DNA of 64,000 nt from NCBI GenBank assembly GCA_019633425.1, contig WSUB01000016.1:124001-188000 (forward strand), in the 5' to 3' direction. The position numbers and the translations under genes are program-made. The notes beneath the pieces were generated by a model. That model was given only the letters and a program-made list of their open reading frames with translations, did not search any database and was not told the origin of the DNA. The stretch comes from Tulasnella sp. 424 (lineage: Eukaryota; Basidiomycota; Agaricomycetes; Cantharellales; Tulasnellaceae). Each line of letters starts with the position of its first letter. Position 1 is the stretch's first letter. Positions 1 to 9,975 of the stretch are shown one piece after another.

Positions 1-442
1 ATCTTGACCTCCTTTTAGACCCGGTATTGATCACAGAAACGGAATGGTGCGGTGATAAGATGTTTGCAAGGTCTGCTGATGAGCCAGTTTACGTCTTTGT
101 CGACAAATTCGGTCCCAATCGCTTGGTGATGCGGTCCTTTTTGGCCCTGAAAAAACGGGACTCCGCACGGCTACTAGGTTCATCCTCGCCAACACTTTGT
201 GCATAAAAGAGAGTAATGAAGGGAAGAGAAGCAAATGACTCCGCACAATATATTAGGCACTATATTTTGCTTTGTGCCAACAGCGCATTTGATTCGCGGG
301 AGTAAACGGAGGTCTCCCTAACTGGGCGCGAGTCTCATGCACCGAGAAGCCACCGGAACCGTCGGACTACTAAACCCAATTAACCTAAGCAACCTACTAC
401 CCTTCCCCTTCGTAACCCCCTACTACACACATCTGAAGATTT
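1..442. repeat. Diverged direct repeat, upstream copy (partner at 2635-3240)
   Basis: This stretch aligns almost throughout with 2635-3240, which is the 3' end of the carrier gene plus the promoter and leader of the next gene. Shared landmarks are the block beginning acctccttttagacccg, the stretch agaagcaaatgactccgcac and the pyrimidine-rich leader aagcaacctactaccctt. The upstream copy lacks about 145 bp corresponding to 3028-3170, including the TATATAA box. Where the other copy has its start codon (3234) this copy reads agatttacc, so the ATG is lost. It looks like a dead promoter left by a segmental duplication. The repeat runs to the window edge, so its true left end is unknown. Confidence 0.8.
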
Positions 443-1118
443 ACCGTTTGGAGGTGTAGGTCTGAGTACCGGGTTCATTTTTGGCTCGTATAGTATTCTT
501 CGGTGGGCTTTTCAGTGTCTGGGGTTGAAGACCGTCGAACCTTGCAATCACTGGCGGCGGCGGCGGCGGCGGCGCACGAGGCTTTCTTGCCACCCTAAGT
601 CAACACATGCTGGGATCGGCAGCTTCATTTGCATTCTTCCTCTCAATTGGTCCCGTAAGTTAGGTTTTGCTCGCATTTTTGAGGAAACGAAACCCATCCT
701 TCGACGGATCCAGATCACTCGGACGGAAGATAGAATTCCAATCGCTCTTCAAGCCGCTCAGATGCATATTCTACCTCCAAACATTGCTGTTTAGGCCCAA
801 GGAACTGCCTATCCTACTATGCGAGCATGGTGGATGATGGGGAAGCAGTGACAACTCTCCGAAGTGGAATCTCAAAAAGTAGCGAATTAGGCTGCCACAA
901 GGGACTTTTCTATCCCTTGTTTTGATTTACCGTCTTTTTATTTTGATATGCTCTTCCTATCCTCACTCGATTTGGTATGCTCTTAATCGCACACAATTCA
1001 CGTGAGCGCTAGCCTCGGCGTTAGACGGGAAACCGACGGCGATAAACGATTGACGTCTTTCGCTTCCATCGCTTCGGTCCTAAGATTTTTTGACACTTGC
1101 GCCCCGGAGGCGCTCTCC
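443..1118. other. Gap without a recognisable gene; short GGC microsatellite
   Basis: No reading frame here looks like protein. A perfect run of GGC triplets lies at about 553-575. The right part must hold the promoter of the mitochondrial carrier gene, but no convincing TATA box was found. Confidence 0.5.
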
Positions 1119-2652
1119 ATGGCCAGCCAGGAAAAGAGAGTATCCATTACAACCGATGAACCACTGCTCACTCCTTCAACAACCGTGCCACAAGATTCCG
1201 AAGGTGGCTCAACGAACACGACGGGCGGGATCCGCCTCGCAGGAGTTCTTGCAGGCATGGGTTCAGGTATCCATAGCCCAACGTTTTTATATCTCCCGTA
1301 TATCATATTCATCCTAATAACCTTCCGAATTGCTTCATGGCAGGCTTAACCAAGGTTCGTACACACTTCGGGCGAATAGTCCGAAGACCGTGTAACTAAA
1401 TGCTTCACTCCTTCAGACTGCAGTGGGCCATGGTTTTGACACCATCAAGACTCGTCTTCAATGCTCCCCTCCAGGGACCTATACCGGCGCCCTTGACTGT
1501 CTGATGAAGACTGTTCGGAACGAGGTTGGTGGTGATCCCACGTGTACACCACAGGAGTCGCAGCCCCCTGACGGTCTGCTCTTCTCTAACAGTCTATATT
1601 CGCATTGTACAAGGTAAATCATTTGCTCTAATCTGAAATTCTTCGGCTGACGTTAATCAAGGGGGCATCTCCCCCTGCCATAGGATGGGCAATTTCGGAC
1701 TCAATCCTTATGGGGTCCCTGTACAATTATCGACTATGGCTACTGAAAAATGGAGGTCGCGCAATCGTAGAGCCTACTCCGTTTCAGGATTCTGGAGGGG
1801 ACGGTGCGAAGAAATTCCGGTTGACCGTTCTCGGGCATGGCTTAGCCGGTCTCGGAGCAGGGTGGACGTCGTAAGTCTTGAGCTGTGGACAACCGTAAAG
1901 GATTTGTCGCGAGCTAGAATTTCTTCTCTGTCAGTTCCTTTATCTCGCACCCCGTTGAACTTCTGAAAGTCAACCTCCAACTTCAACGAGAGCGGAAAGC
2001 GGCAGACCGCAAGTTCAAAGGCCCCATCGACGTCTTCCGTCAAGTCATAAAGCATCGAGGTTTCTTCGGACTGTACCGTGGATTCGGAACTACACTGTAC
2101 TTTAGAGGGTGTTTCTTCTGGATGTTTGGTAGCGTCGAAGCATACATGCGGCTTGCTGGCGTCCTACACGGAACCCCGTTCGAGGTAAGTAATATCTCTT
2201 GTCGAGGACATATGATATCTGATGTGTGCCTATTTCATATCTCTGTAGATGAGCAATGCGACTGCAACGTTCTTCTCTGGAGGTTTAGCCGCATTTTCGT
2301 TCTGGGCATTCGCTATCCCAATGGACAACGTAAAGAAGTAAGTCAGACTGAATTATCAAAGCATGGTCAGAGGACTCACATGAATTCATTCATCAGCCGT
2401 ATTATGGCGTCCCCGTTGACGGATCAAAGACCCAGCGTTGCGGCAGTGGCTCGGACGATCTTTACCACCCACGGCTGGCGAGGCTTTTACGCTGGTTTTA
2501 CACCAATCATTCTTCGTGCATTCCCGGTAAATGCAGCTGCCTATTCGGTCTACGAGGGCATCATGCGTCTGTTGGGAGCTGAAAAAGTGCGTGTTGCTAA
2601 GTGCCGGAAATTCCCTCATTGGTTAGAAGGTCTGATCCTGACCTCCTTTTAG
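1119..2652 (+). CDS. Mitochondrial carrier (SLC25) family protein
   Basis: Inner-membrane solute carrier of the three-repeat SLC25 family. Exons read as 1119-1266, 1344-1354, 1417-1524, 1593-1613, 1662-1870, 1935-2184, 2249-2337 and 2397-2652, about 363 residues, all phases matching. Exon 2 is an 11-nt and exon 4 a 21-nt microexon. The three repeat signatures are visible: GHGFDTIKTRLQ, HPVELLKVNLQ and IPMDNVKNRI. The first has Gly where the family normally has Pro (PxDxxK), while repeats two and three keep it. The product has a GLTKTAVGHG entry to helix 1 and a GFYAGFTPIILRAFPVNAA segment near the end. The substrate cannot be read from sequence; amino-acid or acylcarnitine-type carriers are the nearest guesses. 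The 3' end is ambiguous: splicing out 2587-2626 would give a stop at 2633-2635 instead of the unspliced stop at 2652. Confidence 0.85.
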
Positions 2653-3233
2653 ACCCGCCATTGATCACCGAAACGGAATGAGGCGGTGTTAAGGTGTTTG
2701 TCATGTCTGCTGATGACTCGGTTTACGTCTTTGTCAACAGATTGGGTCCCATTCGCTTGGTGAGGACCCAATCAGTTGGTGATGCGGTCTTGTTGGTCAT
2801 CGTTGACCCTGGAAAAAAACGGCACGCCACACAGCTACTAGGTTCATCGTCGGGAGCACTTTTTGCATAGAAGAGAGTAATAGAGAGAAGAGAAGCAAAT
2901 GACTCCGCACAATATACCAGGCACTATCTTTTGCTTTGTGCGAACAGCGCATTTGATTCGCGGGAGCGAGCGGAGGCCTCCCTAACTGGGCGTGAGTCCT
3001 CGCGCGCCGAGAAGCCACCGGAACCGTCTATGTGGCGTCGCAAAGGGTGACTCCCCTCCACCGTTGATGGGGTATATAACCCCGTCCGACTTGATGACAT
3101 GGCAGCCAACACTCCAACCACTCAGTGGAAAAATCCCCTTCGTCGACTCCCAAGCCTAATACCTTTTTTAAGACTTTAACTTAAGCAACCTACTACCCTT
3201 CCCCCCCTAACCCCCTCCTACACCCACCGAAAG
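2653..3233 (+). promoter_or_regulatory. Promoter and leader of the 253-aa gene, inside the downstream repeat copy
   Basis: A clear TATA box, ggtatataacc (TATATAA at 3073-3079), lies about 155 bp before the ATG at 3234. It is followed by a pyrimidine-rich leader typical of strongly expressed fungal genes. The whole stretch belongs to the downstream copy of the direct repeat whose partner is at 1-442, and the TATA segment is exactly what that partner lacks. Confidence 0.6.
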
Positions 3234-3995
3234 ATGTACAACAAGTCTCGCGAGGCCCGTGCAGCCTCTGAAGTAGTTATTACCACCCCCTCCACACCCA
3301 CTCCCACCGCTCACCAACTCGCTCGAGCGGCATTCAAGGAACGCCAGGCTGCCGAACGTGCCAGGTCCCTCAAGACCTGGGACCAGTTGAGCAACAAGGG
3401 CAGCCGCAATGGCAAGAACGCGGGTCTTCCCAAGGCCTATGCAAAGGTTGAGGCTCGCTACGCTGAACGCGCGGCCAAGACCGGGCCTGGCGCACCGCTC
3501 GATGCGTCGGTCGCCGACTTTGACGGCGACGGACAGTATATGGCCTCTCCCGGTCCCGCCGAGGTTAACCTCATGGACATTATTCAGCCTGCAAGGGGCA
3601 AGTCTGCAAGGGGTGAGCTTGATTCGTCATCCCCTTTCTTATTCAGCAATGCTGACTGGAACCGTTCGACGACGACAGCTTTTGCCTCTGAACGAGCTCG
3701 CCACCCCAACTCGATTCCCTATCCGCTTCTCGTTCCTGGCAGCTCTCTCAGCTTGGATGACTACCTCTTCGAGGATAGCATTCCGGCAGAATTGATCGCA
3801 GAGCTATTCCCTGTGGATGAGGCTGTACCGGCATCACGACCGAGGGAGCCTGTGGACGTTGACAGTGACAGGACCGATGAGGAGGACAACGATGCGGGAG
3901 ATGCTATGCGGGAGAACGACGACGAAGAGCAGTGGGAATTGGCGACCGTTGGAGCTTCCGAGTTTTCGTTTGTCTCTGTTGTTGCTGCGGGTTGA
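3234..3995 (+). CDS. Intronless protein of unknown function, acidic C-terminus
   Basis: Single open frame of 253 residues from the first ATG after a TATA box and pyrimidine-rich leader. I do not recognise a domain. The N-terminal third is rich in Ala, Arg and Lys and probably helical (AFKERQAAERARSLKTW). The middle has a predicted hydrophobic/acidic patch LSLDDYLFEDSIPAELIAEL. The end is strongly acidic (DVDSDRTDEEDNDAGD). There is no signal peptide or membrane segment, so a soluble, perhaps nuclear, protein is likely. Codon use is consistent with a real gene (third-position G/C rich), and its promoter exists as a second, decayed copy at 1-442. Confidence 0.7.
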   Translation: MYNKSREARAASEVVITTPSTPTPTAHQLARAAFKERQAAERARSLKTWDQLSNKGSRNGKNAGLPKAYAKVEARYAERAAKTGPGAPLDASVADFDGDGQYMASPGPAEVNLMDIIQPARGKSARGELDSSSPFLFSNADWNRSTTTAFASERARHPNSIPYPLLVPGSSLSLDDYLFEDSIPAELIAELFPVDEAVPASRPREPVDVDSDRTDEEDNDAGDAMRENDDEEQWELATVGASEFSFVSVVAAG

Positions 3996-4224
3996 ACGGA
4001 TCTTGTTCACCGCCAGCGCTTAAATGCAATGCAAGGATCCAACTTGGCGCCGCCAGTGCAGGCACCGATTATCGATGAGAAGTTCCATGATGCGAGGGCT
4101 TGTTACATAGATCTAGAGACGGTCGAGGATGTTCTAGACTAGACAGTTAGGTAGATACAGCTATCCGTAGAGTGTACACTATGTGCTCCAATAGCATTTT
4201 ACTCGGACGGATCAACGTCGCATG

Positions 4225-4775
4225 CTACGAGTACCCGGAGGGCGATACTGTTCTGTCGCTATTCTCGGCCCCAGTGAATGTTCTAGTGCGAGGACTCTGG
4301 CGAAGCCTGGGTGAGTGTTTAAACCCTTGTGCTCGGTGCACTCCTCCTAGCGCAATAACAGTAAACATGCAGCCCGGTTATGAGTTCGGCCCAAGTTGAC
4401 GTCGTATGGTCGCTCCGGAGGGCAATACTCCTGCCTGTGTTCTAGGTAGTGATTGGGGGTGCGGTCTTAACCCTTGTATATATTCGATGCACTCCTCCTA
4501 GAGCGATAACAGTAAACATGCAGCCCGGTTATGAGTTCGGCCCAAGTTGACGTCGTATGGTCGCTCCGGAGGGCAATACTCCTGCCTGTGTTCTGCGTAG
4601 TGATTCGGGGGTGCGGTCTTAACCCTTGTACATACTCGATGCACTCCTCCTAGAGCGATAACAGTAAACATGCAGCCCGGTTATGAGTTCGGCCCAACTT
4701 GACGTCGTATGGCCGCTCCGAAGGGCAATACTGCTGCCTGTGTTCTAGGTCAAGTAGTGATTCGGGGGTGCGATC
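4225..4775. repeat. Tandem repeat, ~151-bp unit, about three copies plus a diverged fourth
   Basis: The word agcccggttatgagttcggc recurs at 4371, 4522 and 4674, giving periods of 151 and 152 bp. Each unit also carries a tcgtatggtcgctccgga stretch, a cctgcctgtgttct stretch and a gcactcctcctag stretch. Identity between units is high. A weaker, partial unit precedes them at about 4225-4300. No frame is open through the array, so it is a non-coding satellite-like tandem repeat. Confidence 0.85.
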
Positions 4776-5404
4776 ACTGATGTTTTCTCAGTGCGCGCTT
4801 AGCTGGTTTCCCTCGTCGACACGCTTAACAATAGTGACAACGGTGGTTAATGCGCAGCACGATAAGCTGAGAGTTTCATGATCATCCGGACTTTGCGAGG
4901 GTTTCCATGACCATCCTTGGAATAAACACGTTTCTCGATAGAATCAATAGAGGATGATACAGGTACATTATGCCATGAAAGCAGGGGATATATGATACTG
5001 TCGCGGGTTTTGGGCAAACTAGGAGTTTCAGGCCACCATGCGGTAAGCGAGGGAAAAAGGGGGGCCATGAGAGTCTAGAATCAAAGCGCAGCGGAAGGAA
5101 AAGCCAAGACACGCAGCGATCGTCGAAAGAACGTGATGGGGGTTATTAGAGGACCGAGCGCGAGTAGTCCGAAATAGGAAATTTTGGAAGCGAGTATAGG
5201 GGGGACAAGCAGCGGCGCGAACGGCGGGAGGCCATAAGCGAGGGAACGACCGACGAAGCCGGGCTCGAGACGACAGGCCGTGTTTAGCTTGAACGAAGAG
5301 TCAAGTCACAAAAAGCCCTCACAGCCTCACATCACACGGAGATAAGAAGAGTCAGCTCCGGTAGGGCCGTGCGCCGCCTACCCCGCATTTTCGCCCGGAC
5401 TGAC
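4776..5404. other. Gap, no gene recognised
   Basis: Both strands were read for exons; only short frames without protein character were found. The sequence separates the two tandem-repeat blocks. Confidence 0.5.
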
Positions 5405-5753
5405 GTCCAGGTGAATCTCTTAAGAAAAATCCAAGAGGCCCCCCCCCCTACCTCTCATCCCTGCATTCCCTTTCCCCCCTCCCCCCGTACCGCTACTACA
5501 CACCCTTCAGCACTCAAGAACAACCTTATACTCCTCAACTTAACGATATAAAGACTCAAGACCGAAGTTTAAGAACACGTCCGTTCAGGTGAATCTCTTG
5601 GAATAAGCCAGAGGCCCCCCCCCAACCTCTCATCCCTGCATTCCCTTTCCCCCTTCCCGCCGTACCGCTACTACACACCCTTCAGCACTCAAAAACAACT
5701 TTCTACTCCTCATCCTAACGATCTAAAGACTCAAGACCAAAGCTCACGCACGC
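5405..5753. repeat. Direct tandem duplication, 178-bp unit, two copies
   Basis: The word caggtgaatctctt occurs at 5408 and 5586 and is followed in both copies by a poly-C run, a ctctcatccctgcattccct stretch, a cgctactacacacccttca stretch and an aaagactcaagacc stretch. The pyrimidine-rich composition with TACACAC and ACAAC motifs resembles the leader at 3176-3233 and 375-440, so this may be a duplicated promoter/leader segment feeding the small gene at 5901. Confidence 0.85.
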
Positions 5754-5900
5754 ATCTAAGAGCAAGGACACAGTCCTTGTGCCTCCATTGTCGCCACGGC
5801 CATCCAATTCGACTAACGCATACAAGACCACCTTTCGCCTCTTCACCCTCACCAGACTCCCCTTCCATCACACATTAATCTCCTTCGACTCTCGCCCACC

Positions 5901-6345
5901 ATGACCCAAAGGACCAATTCCTGCCCATTCCCCAAGACGCCAGTCTCGACCAACGCGCAGACCGCCGACGCGAATGCAGTCTCGCCCTCATCGAACGCCA
6001 CCTCCGAATCACTACCGACGCAGAGAAGAGCTAACACTTGCCCTGCTGATTGCGCTGGGAGACGCGAAAAGGACGAGGAAAGGGCTTCATATCGTCAAGG
6101 TTGGTGTTTGTCTCGCATTGCCTCCGCTTTTGGGAATGATTCGCTGATGTAAGAACTGATTATCAAAGCTTACCCCTATACCACGACACCCCAAGGGTGG
6201 GAAGCGGAGTTACCGGACTTGGTTTTCGCCGCAAGCCCCGGCGCTAGCGAGTGGCAAACAAGCCGGACTGCTGATGGTCGTGCCGTATATTCGACCACAG
6301 ATGGTAGTGCTACCGTCGAGATCCTGAAGATGGACTGGTAATGGC
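5901..6345 (+). pseudogene. Small two-exon gene of unknown function, probably frameshifted
   Basis: Three frames each look like protein in turn. From 5903 one frame reads DPKDQFLPIPQDAS and, further on, CSLALIERHLRITTDAE, stopping at about 6031. A second frame continues directly with REELTLALLIALGDAKRT and GLHIVK. An intron (about 6099-6168) then joins a last exon with AYPYTTTPQGWEAELPDL and a terminal EILKMDW before a stop at about 6343. The only ATG (5901) is in the third frame. One-base losses near 5902 and near 6020-6030 would explain this. The function is unknown. It could be a pseudogene or carry sequencing errors; the alternative that the 5901 frame is genuine is less likely. Confidence 0.45.
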
Positions 6346-7447
6346 CGTGTGTTGGTCTGAGGCAGTTGCAACTACCTCGTGTTATGTCGTAACCGAAACG
6401 ACGCCGCATACCCCCTCTTCCCAAAGAGGGATCTCTTCTCTCCATTTGACTCATTCATTGAAAGGATGGACGGTCCTTGACCACTAGACCCTTTCGATCT
6501 TCCTTTTGCTTCACATATTCTTCAGAGCCTGGCCAGCTAAAGCGGTTGACAGGTTCTGTTTCACCCAAAGCCAAGCGGGCTGCGGGTGCTTTGTGTTTCC
6601 CTATTTCTTTGATCTCATTTTCTGTATCGGTCCTGGATATTGTAGCCTAGCTCTTCTGATGGTGGCTGGAGTCGGGGAGGGTCGGGAGCGGCCGAACCAC
6701 TCCAGAGACTCATTGACTTGATTTTCCGATGCTTCCTTTCTGTTCTTCTATTCTATATATAGTGTTCACTACGCATTCGAGTCGCCCCATTGAATAGACT
6801 GCCTTGCTGTGTGCTATATGTGTATAGCTGATAGAAGAGGCACCAAGGGAGAGACTTTGGCCCAATCTGGCATCGAGCACCACCAACGAGCGAGGAAATC
6901 GGAGGTAGCAAGACGAATGATTATGTGGATGCAGGTGTGATGAGAGAAGGCGCGGTTGTCGACAGCATTGAGGGCGTTTCGAGGCAGCTGCCCGAACCCT
7001 AAGAGGGCTCACCTTCTTTTGGATACCCCGATGACCGAAGCAAGTGACGTCCCGCCCAAAGACATCGTGAGATTCGATTCCGAGGACGACATGTGAATCA
7101 TGTCGACGTCTGTATGAGAAAAAAATATGAAAGAAATTCGGGATATGGTTGGAATTGGATTTGTTTGCATGGGCGTGCACGGTGCGGGAAGTGGAGGCGC
7201 AACGTGCCGCGTCGACGGGTAAACGAACGTACTTCCGTGAGCGCCCCGGTTACCAAGTCGGACCCTTGGAACACCTCTCGTCAATTCTCTTTCTCTCGCC
7301 ACCATCCCACTCCTCTCCTCATAACCCTTCTCCTCAAGGGCATCGTTCACTCGAAAGCCTTCGCCCTCTTCTTCATCATAGCACACCGTTAATATTTCCA
7401 ACTACAGTCTCAGCACTTTTTTCTCATCACCGCAAGCGGCTTTTCAA
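6346..7447. other. Intergenic stretch, no gene recognised; promoter of the membrane-protein gene at its right end
   Basis: Frames on both strands lack protein character and show no splice-linked exons. The last 150 bp (7290-7447) are pyrimidine-rich with repeated CTCTC and CACC words, as expected of a fungal leader before the ATG at 7448. Confidence 0.5.
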
Positions 7448-9293
7448 ATGGCTCCAAGGACTCTCGTCCGACCAAGTTCAGCAGCAGCAACAGCAGCAAT
7501 CCTTCTCGCCAGTTTACCCAGTGTACTTGGCTTCTCGTTCTCCTACTCAGCACCCACCCAGTGTGGCGCACTCACTCTCAATTGGACTGGGGGAACTGCT
7601 CCCTTTAGCGTTCTTATTACTCCAGTGCGTTTATTTCTCGGGGGAGGAGAGAGGGAGAGACGCGCGGGGGCGTTGACACGGTCCACATTCGAATTTCTTT
7701 TATAACTTTGAACAGGCCTACGACGTTCCGCGCAACATATCCATCCCCGCTGGCGCCTTCACCAATGGCCAGGGAAGTTATACGATCAGCCCGTTCCCCA
7801 TTGTGTCTCAAAAACAGTTCCTCCTCACCATGAGTGATGGAACTGGGTTCGGCTCGGGTGCGTTCTCCTTCACACTTCACGCTTCTGGGACGCGCGCCAT
7901 CATTTACTAACGCCAACCCATTCTTCTCGTACGTAGGTGGAACATCCGATCTTCTGACAGTGGCGGATCCAGTCGGGGGAGCGACCTGCGATACCACCGT
8001 ACCCTCCGTTGCGTTCGACTTTCAGTTGAACACAGCCTTGCAGCAATGTCGTCCATACGCTATCAGCAACTTCAATCTAGCGACACAGCCTGTCACCATT
8101 TACGGTATGTCTCATTCCTTCTCTCCCGTCGTTGAATATATTCTATCTTTATCGTCTGTGTGGAGTCTGACATCTTTGCCTGCGTCATCGACGGGTTGTT
8201 CAGGCCTTATCCCGTTGGGGTCATCATTCGTCCTCAACCCCCCCGCGGGTTCAACATCTTACTCCTGGACAGCGAACGCCAAATCTGGGACGCGCATCGT
8301 TTTAACCATTACCGATGGCCAAGGAAGGAGCGGGGGGTCGTCCGATCTGCTCATCGTTGGCGCTTCGGATGATAGTTCGTGCATCAACGCCAACTCCCCC
8401 GCGTCGACCATCACCTCTCAACCCTCATCTGCCGCTGCAAGCGCTTCGAAGACCCACGCCGCCTCCCGTTCTGGCTCATCGGCGACCACTTCAGCTACTG
8501 CAGCTCCTGATAACAGTGGGAAGAGTAGCAAGGGGGGCATCATCGCCGGTGCGATCATCGGCGTGGTTGTGGTAAGTCTACCCCGTTCCCCTACGGCATT
8601 CGTAATCTGACTCTCCGAACCTTCCCCCCCAGCTCGTCCTCCTTATTGGATCGTTAATATGGTTCCTGATGAGGCGACACCGAAAGAAAACGGACTCTCC
8701 ACACGTGTCCACGCAATTCCGTAAACGGCGTTCGCTCATGCCCATCGACTCGATACCCAACGAACCGAGTACGACCCACGAGACTGGTAGACACTACGAA
8801 GCGGAGCCATACGTTTTACCAGCGAGCACGATCGCGACTTCGACACAGGCACCTTCAGAAGGCGGTTATTATCCTCCAGGGTGGGTTGAGCGCGCATTCC
8901 TCAGGACGTAGATACTGACAGCAGGCTTTTACCCTTGATCGTAGTCGACCCGAATCCGAAAGCGCAGATGGCAACCGTTATGTGCCTGCCGGTGCGGCCA
9001 GTTCATCCCATACCTCCAAGTACTCGGAAGCATTCTCCGGTCGCGGTGGACCGCCCAATACCCCTGCTCGATTCGTCCTGCATACAGACGCTGGAGAAAT
9101 CCCGGAAGCCGAGGAGGAAGTCGTCGAACTACCGCCTCAATATACCAGTCTTACTGCAGCGACTGTCAATCGGGCGCCAACGTACCGAGAACGGGGTGGA
9201 CAAAATTCCTCAACGAGCGGGAACCCTCCTCTCGAACACGGTCAACAGCAGCAGCCGCCGCGAGGTGGATATCCGACGGGTCCGTCCTCTTGA
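7448..9293 (+). CDS. Secretory-pathway single-pass membrane protein, Ser/Thr-rich stalk
   Basis: Exons 7448-7624, 7716-7857, 7937-8104, 8204-8571, 8633-8880 and 8945-9293 join in phase to about 483 residues. A signal peptide covers residues 1-28 (LLASLPSVLG before the mature end). The lumenal part resembles the beta-sandwich type common in agaricomycete wall-sensor-like proteins (CGALTLNWTGGTAPF; later cysteines in GGATCDTT and LQQCRPYAI). A Ser/Ala/Thr-rich stalk (SSAAASASKTHAASRSGSSA) leads to one membrane helix at about 274-298 (GGIIAGAIIGVVV then LVLLIGSLIWFLM), with intron 4 falling inside it. The stop-transfer RRHRKK is followed by a long disordered cytoplasmic tail with PPQY and proline-rich patches. 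The layout recalls Mid2/Wsc-type sensors, but no WSC domain is visible, so function is inferred only. Confidence 0.85.
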
Positions 9294-9975
9294 GATGTGA
9301 CTTAGACTCGCAGGGCGCTCACTGTTCTTTCCTTCCCGTTCATTGTCCATATTACCCTTTTTTTTATCATTCATCTTCTTTTTTTATTGTCGTAACAACT
9401 AGCAGCGGAAGAAAGTCATCCTTTACTTCCACTGTCTCGCAATGATGCCACTCCTTGATTTTTGTTATTTGTGTTATTTTGAACCCTCGGTGCTGCGCGA
9501 ACGCTCTCGTCGCTGCGTCGACCGTTTTTTCTTTTTTTCCCGAGCTGTCTCTACACTTTCCCCTATTGTGGGACGCCCAGCATTTTTGTGGACCATGTGT
9601 AGCTTTTCAACCCTCACTCTTTATTCTTCAGAATTTTTGGCTACTTTTTTCCCCCCGTCTTTACTCGCTGTACTCCGTCAAATCGATATCAAATGGGCTG
9701 CGTTCTGCTCTGCAATACCGCGAGATCAAGGCTTTTCGCCTGGAATGATTTGGGATTATTATAAATGCACCCAATCCTGTTTACTGAGATTGCTGAGGGT
9801 AGCAGGGCGAGAGGGATGGAACAACAGAGCGATGAGCAAACATGTTAGCTTTCAGTTCAGCCAACAATTCAATACGCATTCACCGCTTTATTGCGGCTGA
9901 CATTCAAAGTCAAGGTGTACGCGGTGAACAGCAAAACCTTCTTAACTCTCTACCACTAAGGCCATCCATTCACGA
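9294..9975. other. Intergenic stretch with T-rich tracts
   Basis: The stretch holds the 3' end of the membrane-protein transcript and the promoter of TAF5. Several runs of seven or more T lie at 9358-9390 and 9520-9540. No coding exon is supported. Confidence 0.5.

Noticed and set aside
6710..7401. Two minus-strand frames of 130-156 codons upstream of the membrane-protein gene
   Set aside because: Low-complexity His/Ser/Arg composition, no splice-linked extension, and they overlap the pyrimidine-rich leader of a well-supported gene.
9442..9900. Plus-strand frame of 152 codons before TAF5
   Set aside because: Phe/Ser/Leu-rich peptide from T-rich DNA without domain or codon bias; treated as promoter.
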